Assembly: GCF_009801115.1 (NCBI RefSeq)
Contig: NZ_VTOL01000002.1
Span: 496,001 to 560,000 of the forward strand
Reading direction: 5' to 3'
Length of the DNA: 64,000 nt
Source of the DNA: Dyadobacter sp. 3J3
Lineage (GTDB): Bacteria; Bacteroidota; Bacteroidia; Cytophagales; Spirosomataceae
Part shown: piece after piece, positions 17,096-25,926 of the stretch
Position numbering within the stretch: position 1 is the first letter of the stretch
How the letters are laid out: every line of letters begins with the position of its first letter
Translations under genes and position numbers: made by a program
Notes under the pieces: model-generated
What the model was told of the DNA's origin: nothing
What the model saw: the letters and a program-made list of their open reading frames with translations, nothing else
The model's database searches: none

Positions 17096-18001
17096 TCAAA
17101 GCCATTCCCGTTTTTTGAACCAATAATAAATACAACCCGTTACGACGCCCATCAAAAGCATCACACCAGGATATCCAAATCTCATTTTCAGTTCCGGCAT
17201 AAACTCAAAGTTCATACCGTAAATACCAACAATGAAAGTAAGCGGCATAAAAAAGACAGAAAAAATTGTCAATACGCGAATTATCTCATTGGTGCGTTGG
17301 GAAGAAAGGGAAAAATAAATACTCATCAGATGATTCGTGTTTTCGAAAAGCGAATCATAAATACTATGCAGTTTGACATAAAGATCGCGCGTGTCGCGGG
17401 TATAAGTATTACCGGGCTGGTTATCGATTTTATCTACAATTTCATAAGTCAAAATCAGGATGCGGCGAGTCACATCAACTTTTCTTTTCAAATAATATAA
17501 TCCTTCCAAAAGAGACTGCTTTCTGTTTTTCAAAAACATATTCGTCTCAAAAAATTCGATCTCCCTGTTCAACCGTGCTGCGTGGCTGTCGTAAGTGGCA
17601 AGACCGGTTTTGATAATTTCGTTGAGAATATGATGGGCCGATTTGCAGTAATCCGATTTTATGTATTCTTCTTTTATTTTTTCAGACTCAGGCCATGGCT
17701 TTTTATGAATTGTAATGACGCGCTCTTCCTTCATAAAAATGGCAATTTTATCCGTCAATTCCCTGACAGTATCTGCCTGATTTGCCACTTCGCTGGTATG
17801 TAATCTCAAAATAATAAATACATCACCCTCAGTGCCAACAATTTCATATTTGGGAAGATGATCTGGCTGAAGACAGTCATTAACAGAAGATTCATGCAAA
17901 TTATATTTCCTGGCAATTTCATGCAACTCTTCCGAACTCGGATCGGTTACATCAAGCCATTCAAAAGGATGTTCGGACTTATCAGCAAATACTTTGACCA
18001 T
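17096..18001 (-). CDS. corA: CorA-family magnesium/cobalt transporter
   Basis: Pentameric inner-membrane channel for Mg2+ (and Co2+ or Ni2+) uptake. The 301-residue protein has a long N-terminal cytoplasmic domain with a charged coiled helix (about residues 130-220). Two C-terminal transmembrane helices end in the family signature YGMNFEFMPE (GMN at 262-264) and a basic tail (FKKREWL). The length fits the shorter CorA branch. The gene is single, flanked by ThuA downstream and the divergent alcohol dehydrogenase upstream. The symbol is assigned at family level. Confidence 0.9.
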   Translation of the reverse strand: MVKVFADKSEHPFEWLDVTDPSSEELHEIARKYNLHESSVNDCLQPDHLPKYEIVGTEGDVFIILRLHTSEVANQADTVRELTDKIAIFMKEERVITIHKKPWPESEKIKEEYIKSDYCKSAHHILNEIIKTGLATYDSHAARLNREIEFFETNMFLKNRKQSLLEGLYYLKRKVDVTRRILILTYEIVDKIDNQPGNTYTRDTRDLYVKLHSIYDSLFENTNHLMSIYFSLSSQRTNEIIRVLTIFSVFFMPLTFIVGIYGMNFEFMPELKMRFGYPGVMLLMGVVTGCIYYWFKKREWL

Positions 18002-18113
18002 AAACTAAATCGATTTCAAACTTAAAAACACACATTTCAGAAATATCCTTTTAGGCCCAATCTATACAACTTTTGTTCCAGCCTTAAAATAGAGTACAGA
18101 ATCGATAGGTTAT

Positions 18114-18142
18114 ATGTCATATTAAAGGATGACGACTGTCAT
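18114..18142. promoter_or_regulatory. Possible operator upstream of the alcohol dehydrogenase gene
   Basis: The region between the divergent corA and adhP genes holds an ATGAC-N4-GTCAT inverted repeat (18129-18142), preceded by another ATGTCAT (18114-18120). Three related half-sites within 29 bases suggest a transcription factor site, but no factor can be named. Confidence 0.3.
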
Positions 18143-18207
18143 AAGAGTGAGATGTGGGGAAGTCGAACTTTACAATTCGATATCAAGAAATCCTTAAATT
18201 CTTCCGT

Positions 18208-19242
18208 ATGTTACCAAAGAAAATGAAAGCCGCCGTTGTCCATGAGTTTGGCAAACCGCTTCAAATTGAAGAAATGCCGGTGAAAGAACCTGGAAGAAAT
18301 CAAATTCTGGTCAAAGTAATTGCCAGCGGTGTTTGCCACACGGATTTACATGCTACAGAGGGCGACTGGCCCGTAAAACCAAAGATGCCGCTTATTCCGG
18401 GACACGAAGGAATTGGATACGTGGTAGCGCTCGGGCCGGATGTCAATCAGGTAAAAGAAGGAGATATTGTAGGTGTTCCCTGGCTTTACAGCGCTTGTGG
18501 CTGTTGTGAATTTTGTATAACCGGCTGGGAAACCCTATGCGAAACCCAGCAAAACGGTGGTTACAGTGTCGATGGAAGTTATGCCGAATATGTTATCGCA
18601 GATGCCAGATATGTAGCCCACTTGCCATCCAATACCAACATGATTGAAATGGCCCCAATTCTTTGCGCAGGTGTGACAGTTTATAAAGGTCTGAAAGAAA
18701 CAGAAACCAAGGCGGGTGAATGGGTCGCGATCTCCGGAATTGGTGGTCTGGGACATTTGGCTGTGCAATATGCAAAAGCGATGGGAATGCATGTGGCCGC
18801 AATTGATATAAGCAAAGACAAACTTGATTTAGCAAAACAATTAGGGGCTGATATAACTGTAAATGCCATGGAACAGGATCCAGGTGAAATTCTAAAAAAG
18901 GAAACTGGTGGTATGCAAGGTGTGTTGGTTACAGCCGTTTCCCCGATCGCGTTCAAACAGGGAATTTCTATGTTACGAAGAAAAGGAACGATCGCTTTGA
19001 ACGGATTGCCGCCAGGAAGTTTTGATCTGCCGATTTTTGAAACTGTTCTGAATCGATATACCATTCGCGGTTCCATTGTTGGTACGAGAAAGGATCTTCA
19101 GGAAGCTGTTGAATTTGCACTTGATGGGAAAGTAAAAGCGACAGTTCACACAGCAAAACTAGAAGATATCAATTCAGTTTTTGACAAAATGAAAGCGGGT
19201 AAAATTGATGGTAGGGTCGTAATGACAATAGCGGATGCATAA
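18208..19242 (+). CDS. adhP: Zinc-dependent alcohol dehydrogenase (AdhP type)
   Basis: Medium-chain dehydrogenase oxidising primary alcohols to aldehydes with NAD+, or the reverse. The sequence after MKAAVVHEFGKPL follows E. coli AdhP closely. Catalytic zinc ligands are in GVCHTDLH and GHEG, the structural zinc Cys cluster is CGCCEFCITGWETLC, and the NAD-binding turn is GIGGLGHLAVQYAK. A longer frame begins at a GTG (18154), but the conserved family start favours the ATG at 18208 (MLPKKMKAAVV) or 18223. At about 344 residues it is full length. It is monocistronic with its own strong terminator. Confidence 0.92.
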   Translation: MLPKKMKAAVVHEFGKPLQIEEMPVKEPGRNQILVKVIASGVCHTDLHATEGDWPVKPKMPLIPGHEGIGYVVALGPDVNQVKEGDIVGVPWLYSACGCCEFCITGWETLCETQQNGGYSVDGSYAEYVIADARYVAHLPSNTNMIEMAPILCAGVTVYKGLKETETKAGEWVAISGIGGLGHLAVQYAKAMGMHVAAIDISKDKLDLAKQLGADITVNAMEQDPGEILKKETGGMQGVLVTAVSPIAFKQGISMLRRKGTIALNGLPPGSFDLPIFETVLNRYTIRGSIVGTRKDLQEAVEFALDGKVKATVHTAKLEDINSVFDKMKAGKIDGRVVMTIADA

Positions 19243-19284
19243 AAATGTCAGTTCGCCTGGATATTCCGGGCGAACTGACATTTT
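19242..19284 (+). terminator. Strong hairpin terminator after adhP
   Basis: A perfect 16-base inverted repeat (19242-19257 and 19269-19284) with an 11-base loop begins at the stop codon. The left arm is A-rich and the right arm ends in TTTT, so it could also work in the opposite direction. Confidence 0.9.
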
Positions 19285-19446
19285 GGTAATTTTTGATTTT
19301 CCTCCAAAACAATAAGTAAACCATAAAATCAGGACACCGTATGCCGGGCATTTGCGTTACATTTACAAGAGAGCGTTTTCCATTATCATGAAAACCTTTT
19401 AAAGTGAAGACTTTACAAATGATTTCTGCAACCCTAATCGTAACGT

Positions 19447-20055
19447 ATGCCGAATTTAATAATCGTAAGACATGGCCAATCCGAATGGAATTTACAAAAC
19501 AAATTTACCGGCAGCACTGATGTAGAGTTAACTTCTACCGGTGAAATGGAAGCCAGAAATGCTGGAAGATTAATAAAAAAATACGACCTCGACGAAGCCT
19601 ACACGTCGGTATTGGTGAGAGCCAGTCATACACTTAACATTATTCTTACGGAGATTGGCAAAACAACGATTCCCGTAACGAAAACGGCTGCTTTCAATGA
19701 AAGAAGTTACGGCGATTTACAGGGACTTGATAAACTTGAAATGATCAAAAAATATGGTCCGGCCCAGGTTCTGACATGGAGGAGAAGCTATGATGTGGTA
19801 CCGCCAAACGGAGAAAGTCTGAAAGATACTTATGACCGCGTAGTTCCTTATTATATCAAGGAAATTGAACCAAAACTGAGAGCCAACAAAAACATCATCA
19901 TCGTTGCACACGGAAATAGCCTTCGCGCGCTGATGATGTATCTTGAAAAAATAAGCGAAACCAAAATTGCAGATGTTAACCTGGCAACCGGCGTTCCAAG
20001 ATTATACGAATTCGATTCAGGATTAAGGCTTTCTCAGGTTTCCTATATTCATTAG
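19447..20055 (+). CDS. gpmA: 2,3-bisphosphoglycerate-dependent phosphoglycerate mutase
   Basis: Glycolytic enzyme interconverting 3- and 2-phosphoglycerate through a phosphohistidine. The 202-residue length is that of the shorter dPGM form. Visible motifs are VRHGQSEWN (catalytic His9), FTGSTDVELTSTGEMEA, NERSYGDLQG, TWRRSYDVVPPNGESL and IIVAHGNSLRAL with the second active-site His. Together these fix it as dPGM and not a generic histidine phosphatase. The start ATG is unambiguous. It appears monocistronic. Confidence 0.93.
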   Translation: MPNLIIVRHGQSEWNLQNKFTGSTDVELTSTGEMEARNAGRLIKKYDLDEAYTSVLVRASHTLNIILTEIGKTTIPVTKTAAFNERSYGDLQGLDKLEMIKKYGPAQVLTWRRSYDVVPPNGESLKDTYDRVVPYYIKEIEPKLRANKNIIIVAHGNSLRALMMYLEKISETKIADVNLATGVPRLYEFDSGLRLSQVSYIH

Positions 20056-20158
20056 TCTGCACTTCGGTAAAATTCTGGCATAATAATTTTATTTTTTAAC
20101 GAGTCTGGCTTAAAAAGGCTGGATAATTATTGTTCCATAATTTTACACACTTCGCAAG

Positions 20159-20986
20159 ATGAAAGATTTAAAAACAGGACGTTACATTACAGCAGCAATC
20201 GTAATTGGCGGTATGGTGGGCACGTACTTTTTCAGCCGCCCACGCAAAAAACTAATCGAAACTCCGTTGGATGAAAAACGTCAGAAGAAAGTAGACAAAA
20301 ACCTTGTTACACCGGCAAACGCTACTTTTGGAATTGTTTGGTCAACGATTTATATTGGAACACTGGCTCTGGCAATACATCAGACTTTGCCGTCGCAAAT
20401 TTCAAATCAGCGCTATCAAAAAGCGCAACCTTGGCTCAGAATAAGCTATCTACTAACAGGCGTTTTTGGATATTTCTTTTCAAAATCTGACAAAAAAAGC
20501 AGAATTGGTGCTGCCATTACCACCATTAGTATGTTACCAGTCGCTATTGGACTTCATCGGGCTCTGGAAATCGGACAAACGGAAGTGACCGGACCTGAAA
20601 ATGTGATCAGAAAATCAATTAGTCTATACACTGGCTGGCTTACGGCCGCATCCGCCGTTAGTGCCACCACGCTTGTACAAGAAGCAGGTTACATGAAAAA
20701 ACCGGATGATGCAAAAAAATGGACGCTTGGTGTACTTCCCATAACAACCGGTTTGGGTGTTGTTATTTCAAACAGACTGAATGATCCATATTATCTGACG
20801 ACAATCATTGCGGCCCTTACCGGCATTGCAATAAAACAAAAAGATAGTAACAAAGAAATCAGTCTCCTGGCCGGTTCACTAGCAACATATCTTCTGGGTG
20901 TTGTGGGAGATAAACTAAGAAAGCAACTAAGTTCTTCCAACGAGGAATTAGTTTATCATAAATCTGCAAATTCCCAGGCACTATGA
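20159..20986 (+). CDS. TspO-related multi-helix membrane protein (tryptophan-rich sensory protein group)
   Basis: A 275-residue integral membrane protein with about eight predicted helices. The segment TPANATFGIVWSTIYIGTLALAIHQ (around residues 50-75), followed by LPSQISNQRYQKAQPWLRI, matches the longer TspO-like family found in cyanobacteria and Bacteroidota and often annotated as tryptophan-rich sensory protein. Its ligand and function are unknown; classical TspO binds porphyrins and sterols, and extending that here is inference. The first helix has a basic flank (RPRKK). The 3' end overlaps the convergent helicase gene by 31 bases. Confidence 0.7.
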   Translation: MKDLKTGRYITAAIVIGGMVGTYFFSRPRKKLIETPLDEKRQKKVDKNLVTPANATFGIVWSTIYIGTLALAIHQTLPSQISNQRYQKAQPWLRISYLLTGVFGYFFSKSDKKSRIGAAITTISMLPVAIGLHRALEIGQTEVTGPENVIRKSISLYTGWLTAASAVSATTLVQEAGYMKKPDDAKKWTLGVLPITTGLGVVISNRLNDPYYLTTIIAALTGIAIKQKDSNKEISLLAGSLATYLLGVVGDKLRKQLSSSNEELVYHKSANSQAL

Positions 20987-22887
20987 TAAGCATCCAGTTT
21001 TTCTGCATAGGTGATAAAATCGGAATAAAAAGGCAAAGAAGATAATGTCGCGCTGTCCCCGATCACTACCAGCTTTTTTCTCGCACGGGTCATAGCCACA
21101 TTCATTCTTCGAATGTCAGATAAAAATCCGATTTCACCTTCCGGATTACTTCGCGTCATACTGATATATACAACATCGCGCTCCTGTCCCTGGAAACTGT
21201 CGATTGTATTAACAGAAATTTTATCACCATATATTTGAAGCGCCGGACTATGCAGCAACTGGTCTTTCAAAATATAAATTTGTTGTTTGTACGGAGAAAT
21301 TATTGCAATACTTGGAAAGGTTTCTTTACTGTACAACAATGCTCCATTCGCTCCTGTTTTAGCAGCAAGCTCCGCAACCAACTGCCCAAGATGTTTGAAT
21401 ACAAATGCTGCTTCTTCTGGGTTTGTTGAACTTGTTCCTTCCAGTTTTTCATCAAAACCACAACCAGCTGTATCAATAAATTCAAGTGGCACTGCATCAG
21501 GAAATAATACATGATGGGCAACTGAAATATTGGCTTTCAGTTTGTCATCATAAAATACTTTTGAAGAGTACCCCATAATTTGCTCATTCATCCGGTATTG
21601 TTCTTCCAAAAGCGTCACAGATTCCGGATGCATCGCTACACATTTTTCCAGTAACGTAGTTGCCAAACCTTTTTTCGCTGCTTCATTTGACTTAATAGTT
21701 GGCGAAAGTTGGCAATGATCTCCTGCCAAAATGACTTTTTGCGCTTTTAAAATCGGGACCCAGCATGCGGGTTCAAGCGCTTGTCCGGCTTCGTCAATTA
21801 CAACGGTGTTGTATTTCAAATTACGGACCGTGTAATGATTTGAACCAACAAGCGTAGCCGTGATTACCTGCGCTTTTGCAACCAGGTCATCAATAATATA
21901 TTGCTCGGATTTCCCGACATCTTTCATAATCCTGTGTGCTTCATCAAAAAGTGCCTTCCGCTGCTCCCGCTCCGCTTTTCCAAAACTACGTTTATACTTA
22001 TGAGCCATGTTTTTATACTCATTCGCTTGTTTTTTAAGCGTTTTCATTTCCTTCATTCCAGGGTGTGCAGACATTTTGCTATCCAGTGTCAGAGACATAA
22101 GTCGTTCTGAAACGCGTGCAGGATTTCCAACACGGAGTACATTCAAACCCTGATCGGAAAGTTTTTCACTTAACAAATCAACCGCAGTGTTACTGGGCGC
22201 AACAACGAGAATCTGTTTCTTATCTTGTTTAATTAAGGCTTTGATCGCTTCAACCAAAGTCGTGGTTTTACCGGTTCCCGGAGGCCCATGGACCACCGCA
22301 AGTTCATTGGCAACAAGAATTTTATTAACCGCAAATTGTTGCGATGTATTTAATTTGGGAAAAATATAAGGTGGAATTTCAGTTTTAAAAGTAGGCTCTT
22401 TTTCTCCGGTAAGAATTTTCACTAATCGCCCTTCATCCGTTTTCTCGTCGACAGCAGATGCAGTTTTAAGCGCATTTTGCATTTCGTCATAACTGTTGTC
22501 GTCAAAAAGCAGATCAATACCGAGTTTTCCATCACGCGACCAATCCGGCAATTCGTCCGTTCGCAAGGTGATTTTGAGACGGTTACCACTTTGGTGCGTT
22601 ATCGTCCCTTCAACTCTATCCTTTTTTGGTTCATGATTTGAAAACAAAACCGCAGGCATACCAAACCTCAACTGATGGGAAATATCCTGATGCGTGGTCC
22701 TTTCCACTTCAACCGTAACATAATCTCCCCGGCTCATTTCCTGTCCGCGGATTGCAATCGGATACCATGCAAGTCCGTTTGCCCTGCGTTCAGAAACGGA
22801 AGTTGATTCAGTAAGTTTAAGATAAGACTGACGATCTTCTTCTCTTTCTATTTTTAATAAATCAAGCAGCTTTTTAAAATATTCCAT
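20956..22887 (-). CDS. Superfamily 1B DNA/RNA helicase, IGHMBP2 (SMUBP-2)-like
   Basis: An ATP-dependent 5'-3' helicase of the Upf1/IGHMBP2 group. An N-terminal OB-like domain (about residues 1-150) precedes Walker A GPPGTGKTTT, motif Ia VVAPSNTAVDLL, Walker B VIDEAGQA, motif III AGDHCQLSPT, motif IV/V IISPYKQQ and VNTIDSFQGQERDVVY, and motif VI MTRARKKLVVIGD. All seem intact. The longer frame begins at 22941, but the ATG at 22887 (MEYFKKLLDLLKIERE) is the family-like start, giving 643 residues. The cellular role is probably nucleic-acid maintenance; the precise substrate is unknown. Its 3' end overlaps the convergent TspO-like gene by 31 bases. Confidence 0.88.
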   Translation of the reverse strand: MEYFKKLLDLLKIEREEDRQSYLKLTESTSVSERRANGLAWYPIAIRGQEMSRGDYVTVEVERTTHQDISHQLRFGMPAVLFSNHEPKKDRVEGTITHQSGNRLKITLRTDELPDWSRDGKLGIDLLFDDNSYDEMQNALKTASAVDEKTDEGRLVKILTGEKEPTFKTEIPPYIFPKLNTSQQFAVNKILVANELAVVHGPPGTGKTTTLVEAIKALIKQDKKQILVVAPSNTAVDLLSEKLSDQGLNVLRVGNPARVSERLMSLTLDSKMSAHPGMKEMKTLKKQANEYKNMAHKYKRSFGKAEREQRKALFDEAHRIMKDVGKSEQYIIDDLVAKAQVITATLVGSNHYTVRNLKYNTVVIDEAGQALEPACWVPILKAQKVILAGDHCQLSPTIKSNEAAKKGLATTLLEKCVAMHPESVTLLEEQYRMNEQIMGYSSKVFYDDKLKANISVAHHVLFPDAVPLEFIDTAGCGFDEKLEGTSSTNPEEAAFVFKHLGQLVAELAAKTGANGALLYSKETFPSIAIISPYKQQIYILKDQLLHSPALQIYGDKISVNTIDSFQGQERDVVYISMTRSNPEGEIGFLSDIRRMNVAMTRARKKLVVIGDSATLSSLPFYSDFITYAEKLDAYHSAWEFADL

Positions 22888-23073
22888 GCCGCAAAGGTAA
22901 ACAATCACAAAATCAATGCAGATGAATTTAAAGTCTTCCAATAAAAATTGTTTGAATTTCGCAATCTTCTGTTTGTTTTCAGTAATTTATTGACAAGGTT
23001 TAGCATTACTTTTGTATTGATGAAATAAGACCAAACCACCCTTTAAAATTTGTCAGTTACTTCCGATCCTGCC

Positions 23074-23976
23074 ATGAAAACAAATACCGAATCGATAGAA
23101 GATTTTTACATAAACAAATTCAATACTTTACCTGAAAACCTGCAACATGAACCAGGCCATTTCAATGTTTTCAGGTTGGAAGATTGTATTGGACATCCGG
23201 TAAAATACAGTCGCCGGGATTTCTATAAAATCAGTCTGGTACGCGGTAAAAACGTTTACCATTATGCTGATAAAAGTATTGAAATAGAAGGCAGTACGCT
23301 CATTTTTTTTAATCCTCAAATACCATATACGCTCTTATCCGGAAACGCCCCTGAGGATCTGACCGGTCATTTCTGCATTTTCAAGGAGTTTTTTTTCACA
23401 GAAAAGATGAGAGGTGGAATTGGTGATCTACCGATGTTCATGCCCGGAAACAAGCCTTCTTATTCACTGACTCCGGAGCAGGATTTTCACGTTTCGCAGA
23501 TATTTCAGAAAATGAGAGAAGAGCTGGATTCCAATTATCGTTTCAAATATGATTTGATTCGTAATTATGTAACGGAGTTGATTCACTATGCCCTTAAAAT
23601 GGAACCCACTGAAATGTTATATCAGCATGCCGATGCGAATACACGAATTACATCCATTTTCGGCGAATTACTGGAAAGACAGTTCCCAATCGAATCTCCG
23701 TCACAGCGATTTACCATGCGTTCGGCTCAGGATTATGCTGAAAAACTTTCTGTTCATGTCAACCATTTGAACAGAGCATTAAAAGCCACGACAGGAAAAA
23801 CTACCTCACACCATATCGCAGAAAGAATAACCAACGAAGCAAAGGCCTTACTCAAACATTCCAACTGGAATATTTCTGAAATCAGCTATTGCCTGGGATT
23901 TGAAGAAGCAGCCCATTTCAATAATTTTTTCAAGAAACAAACAGAAATTACCCCAACGGCTTTCCGTTCGATTTAA
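23074..23976 (+). CDS. AraC-family transcriptional regulator
   Basis: A 300-residue activator with an N-terminal cupin-like ligand domain (VRGKNVYHYADKSIEIEG, FFNPQIPYTLL) and a C-terminal double helix-turn-helix (about residues 205-300). That region contains YAEKLSVHVNHLNRALK and the signature ISEISYCLGFEEAAHFNNFFKKQTEITPTAFR. The ATG at 23074 is preferred over an upstream TTG at 23050. It is followed by a terminator and then a same-strand SDR gene, a common pairing in Bacteroidota, so control of that SDR is likely but inferred. Confidence 0.9.
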   Translation: MKTNTESIEDFYINKFNTLPENLQHEPGHFNVFRLEDCIGHPVKYSRRDFYKISLVRGKNVYHYADKSIEIEGSTLIFFNPQIPYTLLSGNAPEDLTGHFCIFKEFFFTEKMRGGIGDLPMFMPGNKPSYSLTPEQDFHVSQIFQKMREELDSNYRFKYDLIRNYVTELIHYALKMEPTEMLYQHADANTRITSIFGELLERQFPIESPSQRFTMRSAQDYAEKLSVHVNHLNRALKATTGKTTSHHIAERITNEAKALLKHSNWNISEISYCLGFEEAAHFNNFFKKQTEITPTAFRSI

Positions 23977-24004
23977 ATAGTATAAGAATTATAGTTTCGA
24001 ATTA

Positions 24005-24033
24005 CCAGTCTGAAATATCAGGCTGGCTTTTTT
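24005..24033 (+). terminator. Hairpin terminator after the AraC-family gene
   Basis: Nine-base arms (24005-24013 and 24018-24026) pair with one G-T wobble around a 4-base loop and are followed by CTTTTTT. It ends the regulator transcript before the SDR gene. Confidence 0.85.
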
Positions 24034-24203
24034 ATGAAATGGTTAATAAAAAAGTGATTATACAGGAAATTTAAAATTACATTTCCTCAAAATCCAAATA
24101 AATGTCTATTGTTTGAATTTCGTAATCATTGGTTTGCCATCCGCAATGTCGCGCCTGATTCACCATACTACCTTTGTTTCATCAAATTATAATAGCGAAA
24201 CAA

Positions 24204-25052
24204 ATGGAAAATAAAAAAGTATGGTTTGTAACAGGCGCTTCCAAAGGCCTGGGACTTTCACTCGTAAAACAATTACTGTCAGCCGGATATAGCGTAGCAG
24301 CAACTTCCAGAACAATGGATTCACTAAGCAAAGCTGTTGGATCAGCCGAATCTGAAAGTTTTCTTCCACTGGAAGTAAGCATCACAAGCGAACAAAGTGT
24401 CAAAGATGCAGTGTCAAAAACAATTGAGAAATTCGGGCAAATTGATGTTTTAGTCAATAATGCCGGTTACGGGTTGTTTGGTGCGGTTGAGGAATTAAGC
24501 GATGAAGAGGCCCGCCACAATTTCGATATCAATGTCTTTGGCTCACTTAATGTAATTCGCCAGACACTTCCTTACATGAGAGCGAACGGTTCCGGAAAAA
24601 TCTTTAATATATCTTCAATCGGAGGTTTTAGAGCAGATTTTCCTGGTGTTGGAATATATTGTTCAACCAAGTTTGCCGTGGCAGGTTTCACCGAAGCCCT
24701 TGCCTCGGAAGTGAAAGAATTGGGAATTTCTGCCACCGTAATTTATCCTGGTTATTTCCGCACAGATTTTCTATCAAGCGAATCCATGGTGGCTCCTAAA
24801 AATGTTATCGAAGATTATGCCGGTGCACGGGCATCGGTACAAGCGCATGAAAAGGAAATCGATGGAAATCAGCCCGGAGATCCGGAAAAAGCAGTAGCCA
24901 TTTTGATCAAAATTGCAACGAAAGAAAATATTCCAGTGCATCTTTTCCTCGGCAAGGATTCTTACGAAATGGCTCAGGGAAAAATTGAAACAATGACCAA
25001 AAATCTTGAAGAATATAGAGCCATCACCGTTTCGACAGATTTCGATTCCTGA
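24204..25052 (+). CDS. Short-chain dehydrogenase/reductase
   Basis: A 282-residue classical SDR. The NAD(P)-binding motif is TGASKGLG (near residues 10-17), then NNAGYG, the catalytic Ser in ISSIGG, and the Tyr-Lys pair in YCSTKFA. After the active site comes PGYFRTDFLS. The substrate is unknown; this type is common downstream of AraC-family regulators and acts on small carbonyl compounds. The ATG at 24204 (MENKKVWFVTG) is used rather than an upstream TTG. The gene ends before a long inverted-repeat terminator shared with the convergent sulfotransferase gene. Confidence 0.9.
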   Translation: MENKKVWFVTGASKGLGLSLVKQLLSAGYSVAATSRTMDSLSKAVGSAESESFLPLEVSITSEQSVKDAVSKTIEKFGQIDVLVNNAGYGLFGAVEELSDEEARHNFDINVFGSLNVIRQTLPYMRANGSGKIFNISSIGGFRADFPGVGIYCSTKFAVAGFTEALASEVKELGISATVIYPGYFRTDFLSSESMVAPKNVIEDYAGARASVQAHEKEIDGNQPGDPEKAVAILIKIATKENIPVHLFLGKDSYEMAQGKIETMTKNLEEYRAITVSTDFDS

Positions 25053-25074
25053 GAAAGGAATACCATAACTTAAC

Positions 25075-25127
25075 CCATTTTACATAAAAAAACCACTTTT
25101 AAAAAGTGGTTTTTTTATGTAAAATGG
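25075..25127. terminator. Perfect 26-base inverted-repeat bidirectional terminator overlapping a coding end
   Basis: Arms 25075-25100 and 25102-25127 are exactly complementary around a single central base. They contain an A/T tract on each side of CCACTTTT / AAAAGTGG. The site ends the SDR gene on the plus strand. On the minus strand it includes the stop codon and last nine codons of the sulfotransferase gene. Confidence 0.88.
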
Positions 25128-25926
25128 TCTCAATTTTTTCAGCTTCTGCAATCAGTACCTTATCGATAAATTGGGTTGTATTAATTTCTTTACTGATCAG
25201 TTTCGGTTTATAAATCTCTTTAAAACTTATATATTGAAGTCCAAAATTCCAATGATCGGTAAGCTTATGAAATACATTTTTGTCTGATTCCAAAAGTGCT
25301 CCAAAATTTACAACTGCATAATTGTCTTTTGACAAACGTGACATGGATTTCAATATCTCCTTGTTATACAATATCCAGATTTTAAGAAAATTAGTTGCTT
25401 TTTCTTTGCACAATTCCTCGATCCTCCTTTTCACTTCCAGCTTCTTGCGATATCCCTTAAAAAGGCCCTTTATAACGATATCATCCGTTGGATAGATAAT
25501 TTTATAAGTTCTGCTGATCAATGAACTTACGGTTGATTTCCAATCCCGGAATACAATCAGATAATAAGCTTCGGGTAATAGATCTTCATAATCCCTAAGA
25601 AAAAGACAGGTTCGTGGATCTTTCCATCCCCATTCTCCGGCTGCCTGGTTTTTCTTTGAAATAATGTTTTTCAAAAATTCCTTTTCTTCAATCATTAACG
25701 CCGGCACTGGCGTTTCAGTAAAACCTGAATCCTCTATATTTTTATTTCTAAGAATCTGTTTTTGCGCTTCATAAAAGTCAATGTCCTCGTAATGACCATC
25801 GTCATTGCCAATTCCTGCACCCAAAAGATTTTCACCTACATTTAGGCCGCAACGATACAACCACTGCGTAGTCAAAGACGTACCAGACCGGTGCATTCCG
25901 GCAATAATCAGTATTTTATTTTGCAT
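25099..25926 (-). CDS. PAPS-dependent sulfotransferase family protein
   Basis: Transfers sulfate from PAPS to an acceptor that cannot be identified here. The roughly 275-residue protein begins with MQNKILIIAGMHRSGTSLTTQW, whose HRSGTS is the 5'-phosphosulfate-binding loop. A segment YYLIVFRDWKSTVSSLISR follows, corresponding to the 3'-phosphate-binding region. An upstream in-frame ATG at 25944 would add six residues. The start overlaps the end of the APS kinase gene by 11 bases, so the two are translationally coupled and PAPS supply and use are linked. The last codons lie inside a terminator hairpin. Possible acceptors are a glycan, lipid or small metabolite. Confidence 0.85.
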   Translation of the reverse strand: MQNKILIIAGMHRSGTSLTTQWLYRCGLNVGENLLGAGIGNDDGHYEDIDFYEAQKQILRNKNIEDSGFTETPVPALMIEEKEFLKNIISKKNQAAGEWGWKDPRTCLFLRDYEDLLPEAYYLIVFRDWKSTVSSLISRTYKIIYPTDDIVIKGLFKGYRKKLEVKRRIEELCKEKATNFLKIWILYNKEILKSMSRLSKDNYAVVNFGALLESDKNVFHKLTDHWNFGLQYISFKEIYKPKLISKEINTTQFIDKVLIAEAEKIETILHKKTTF

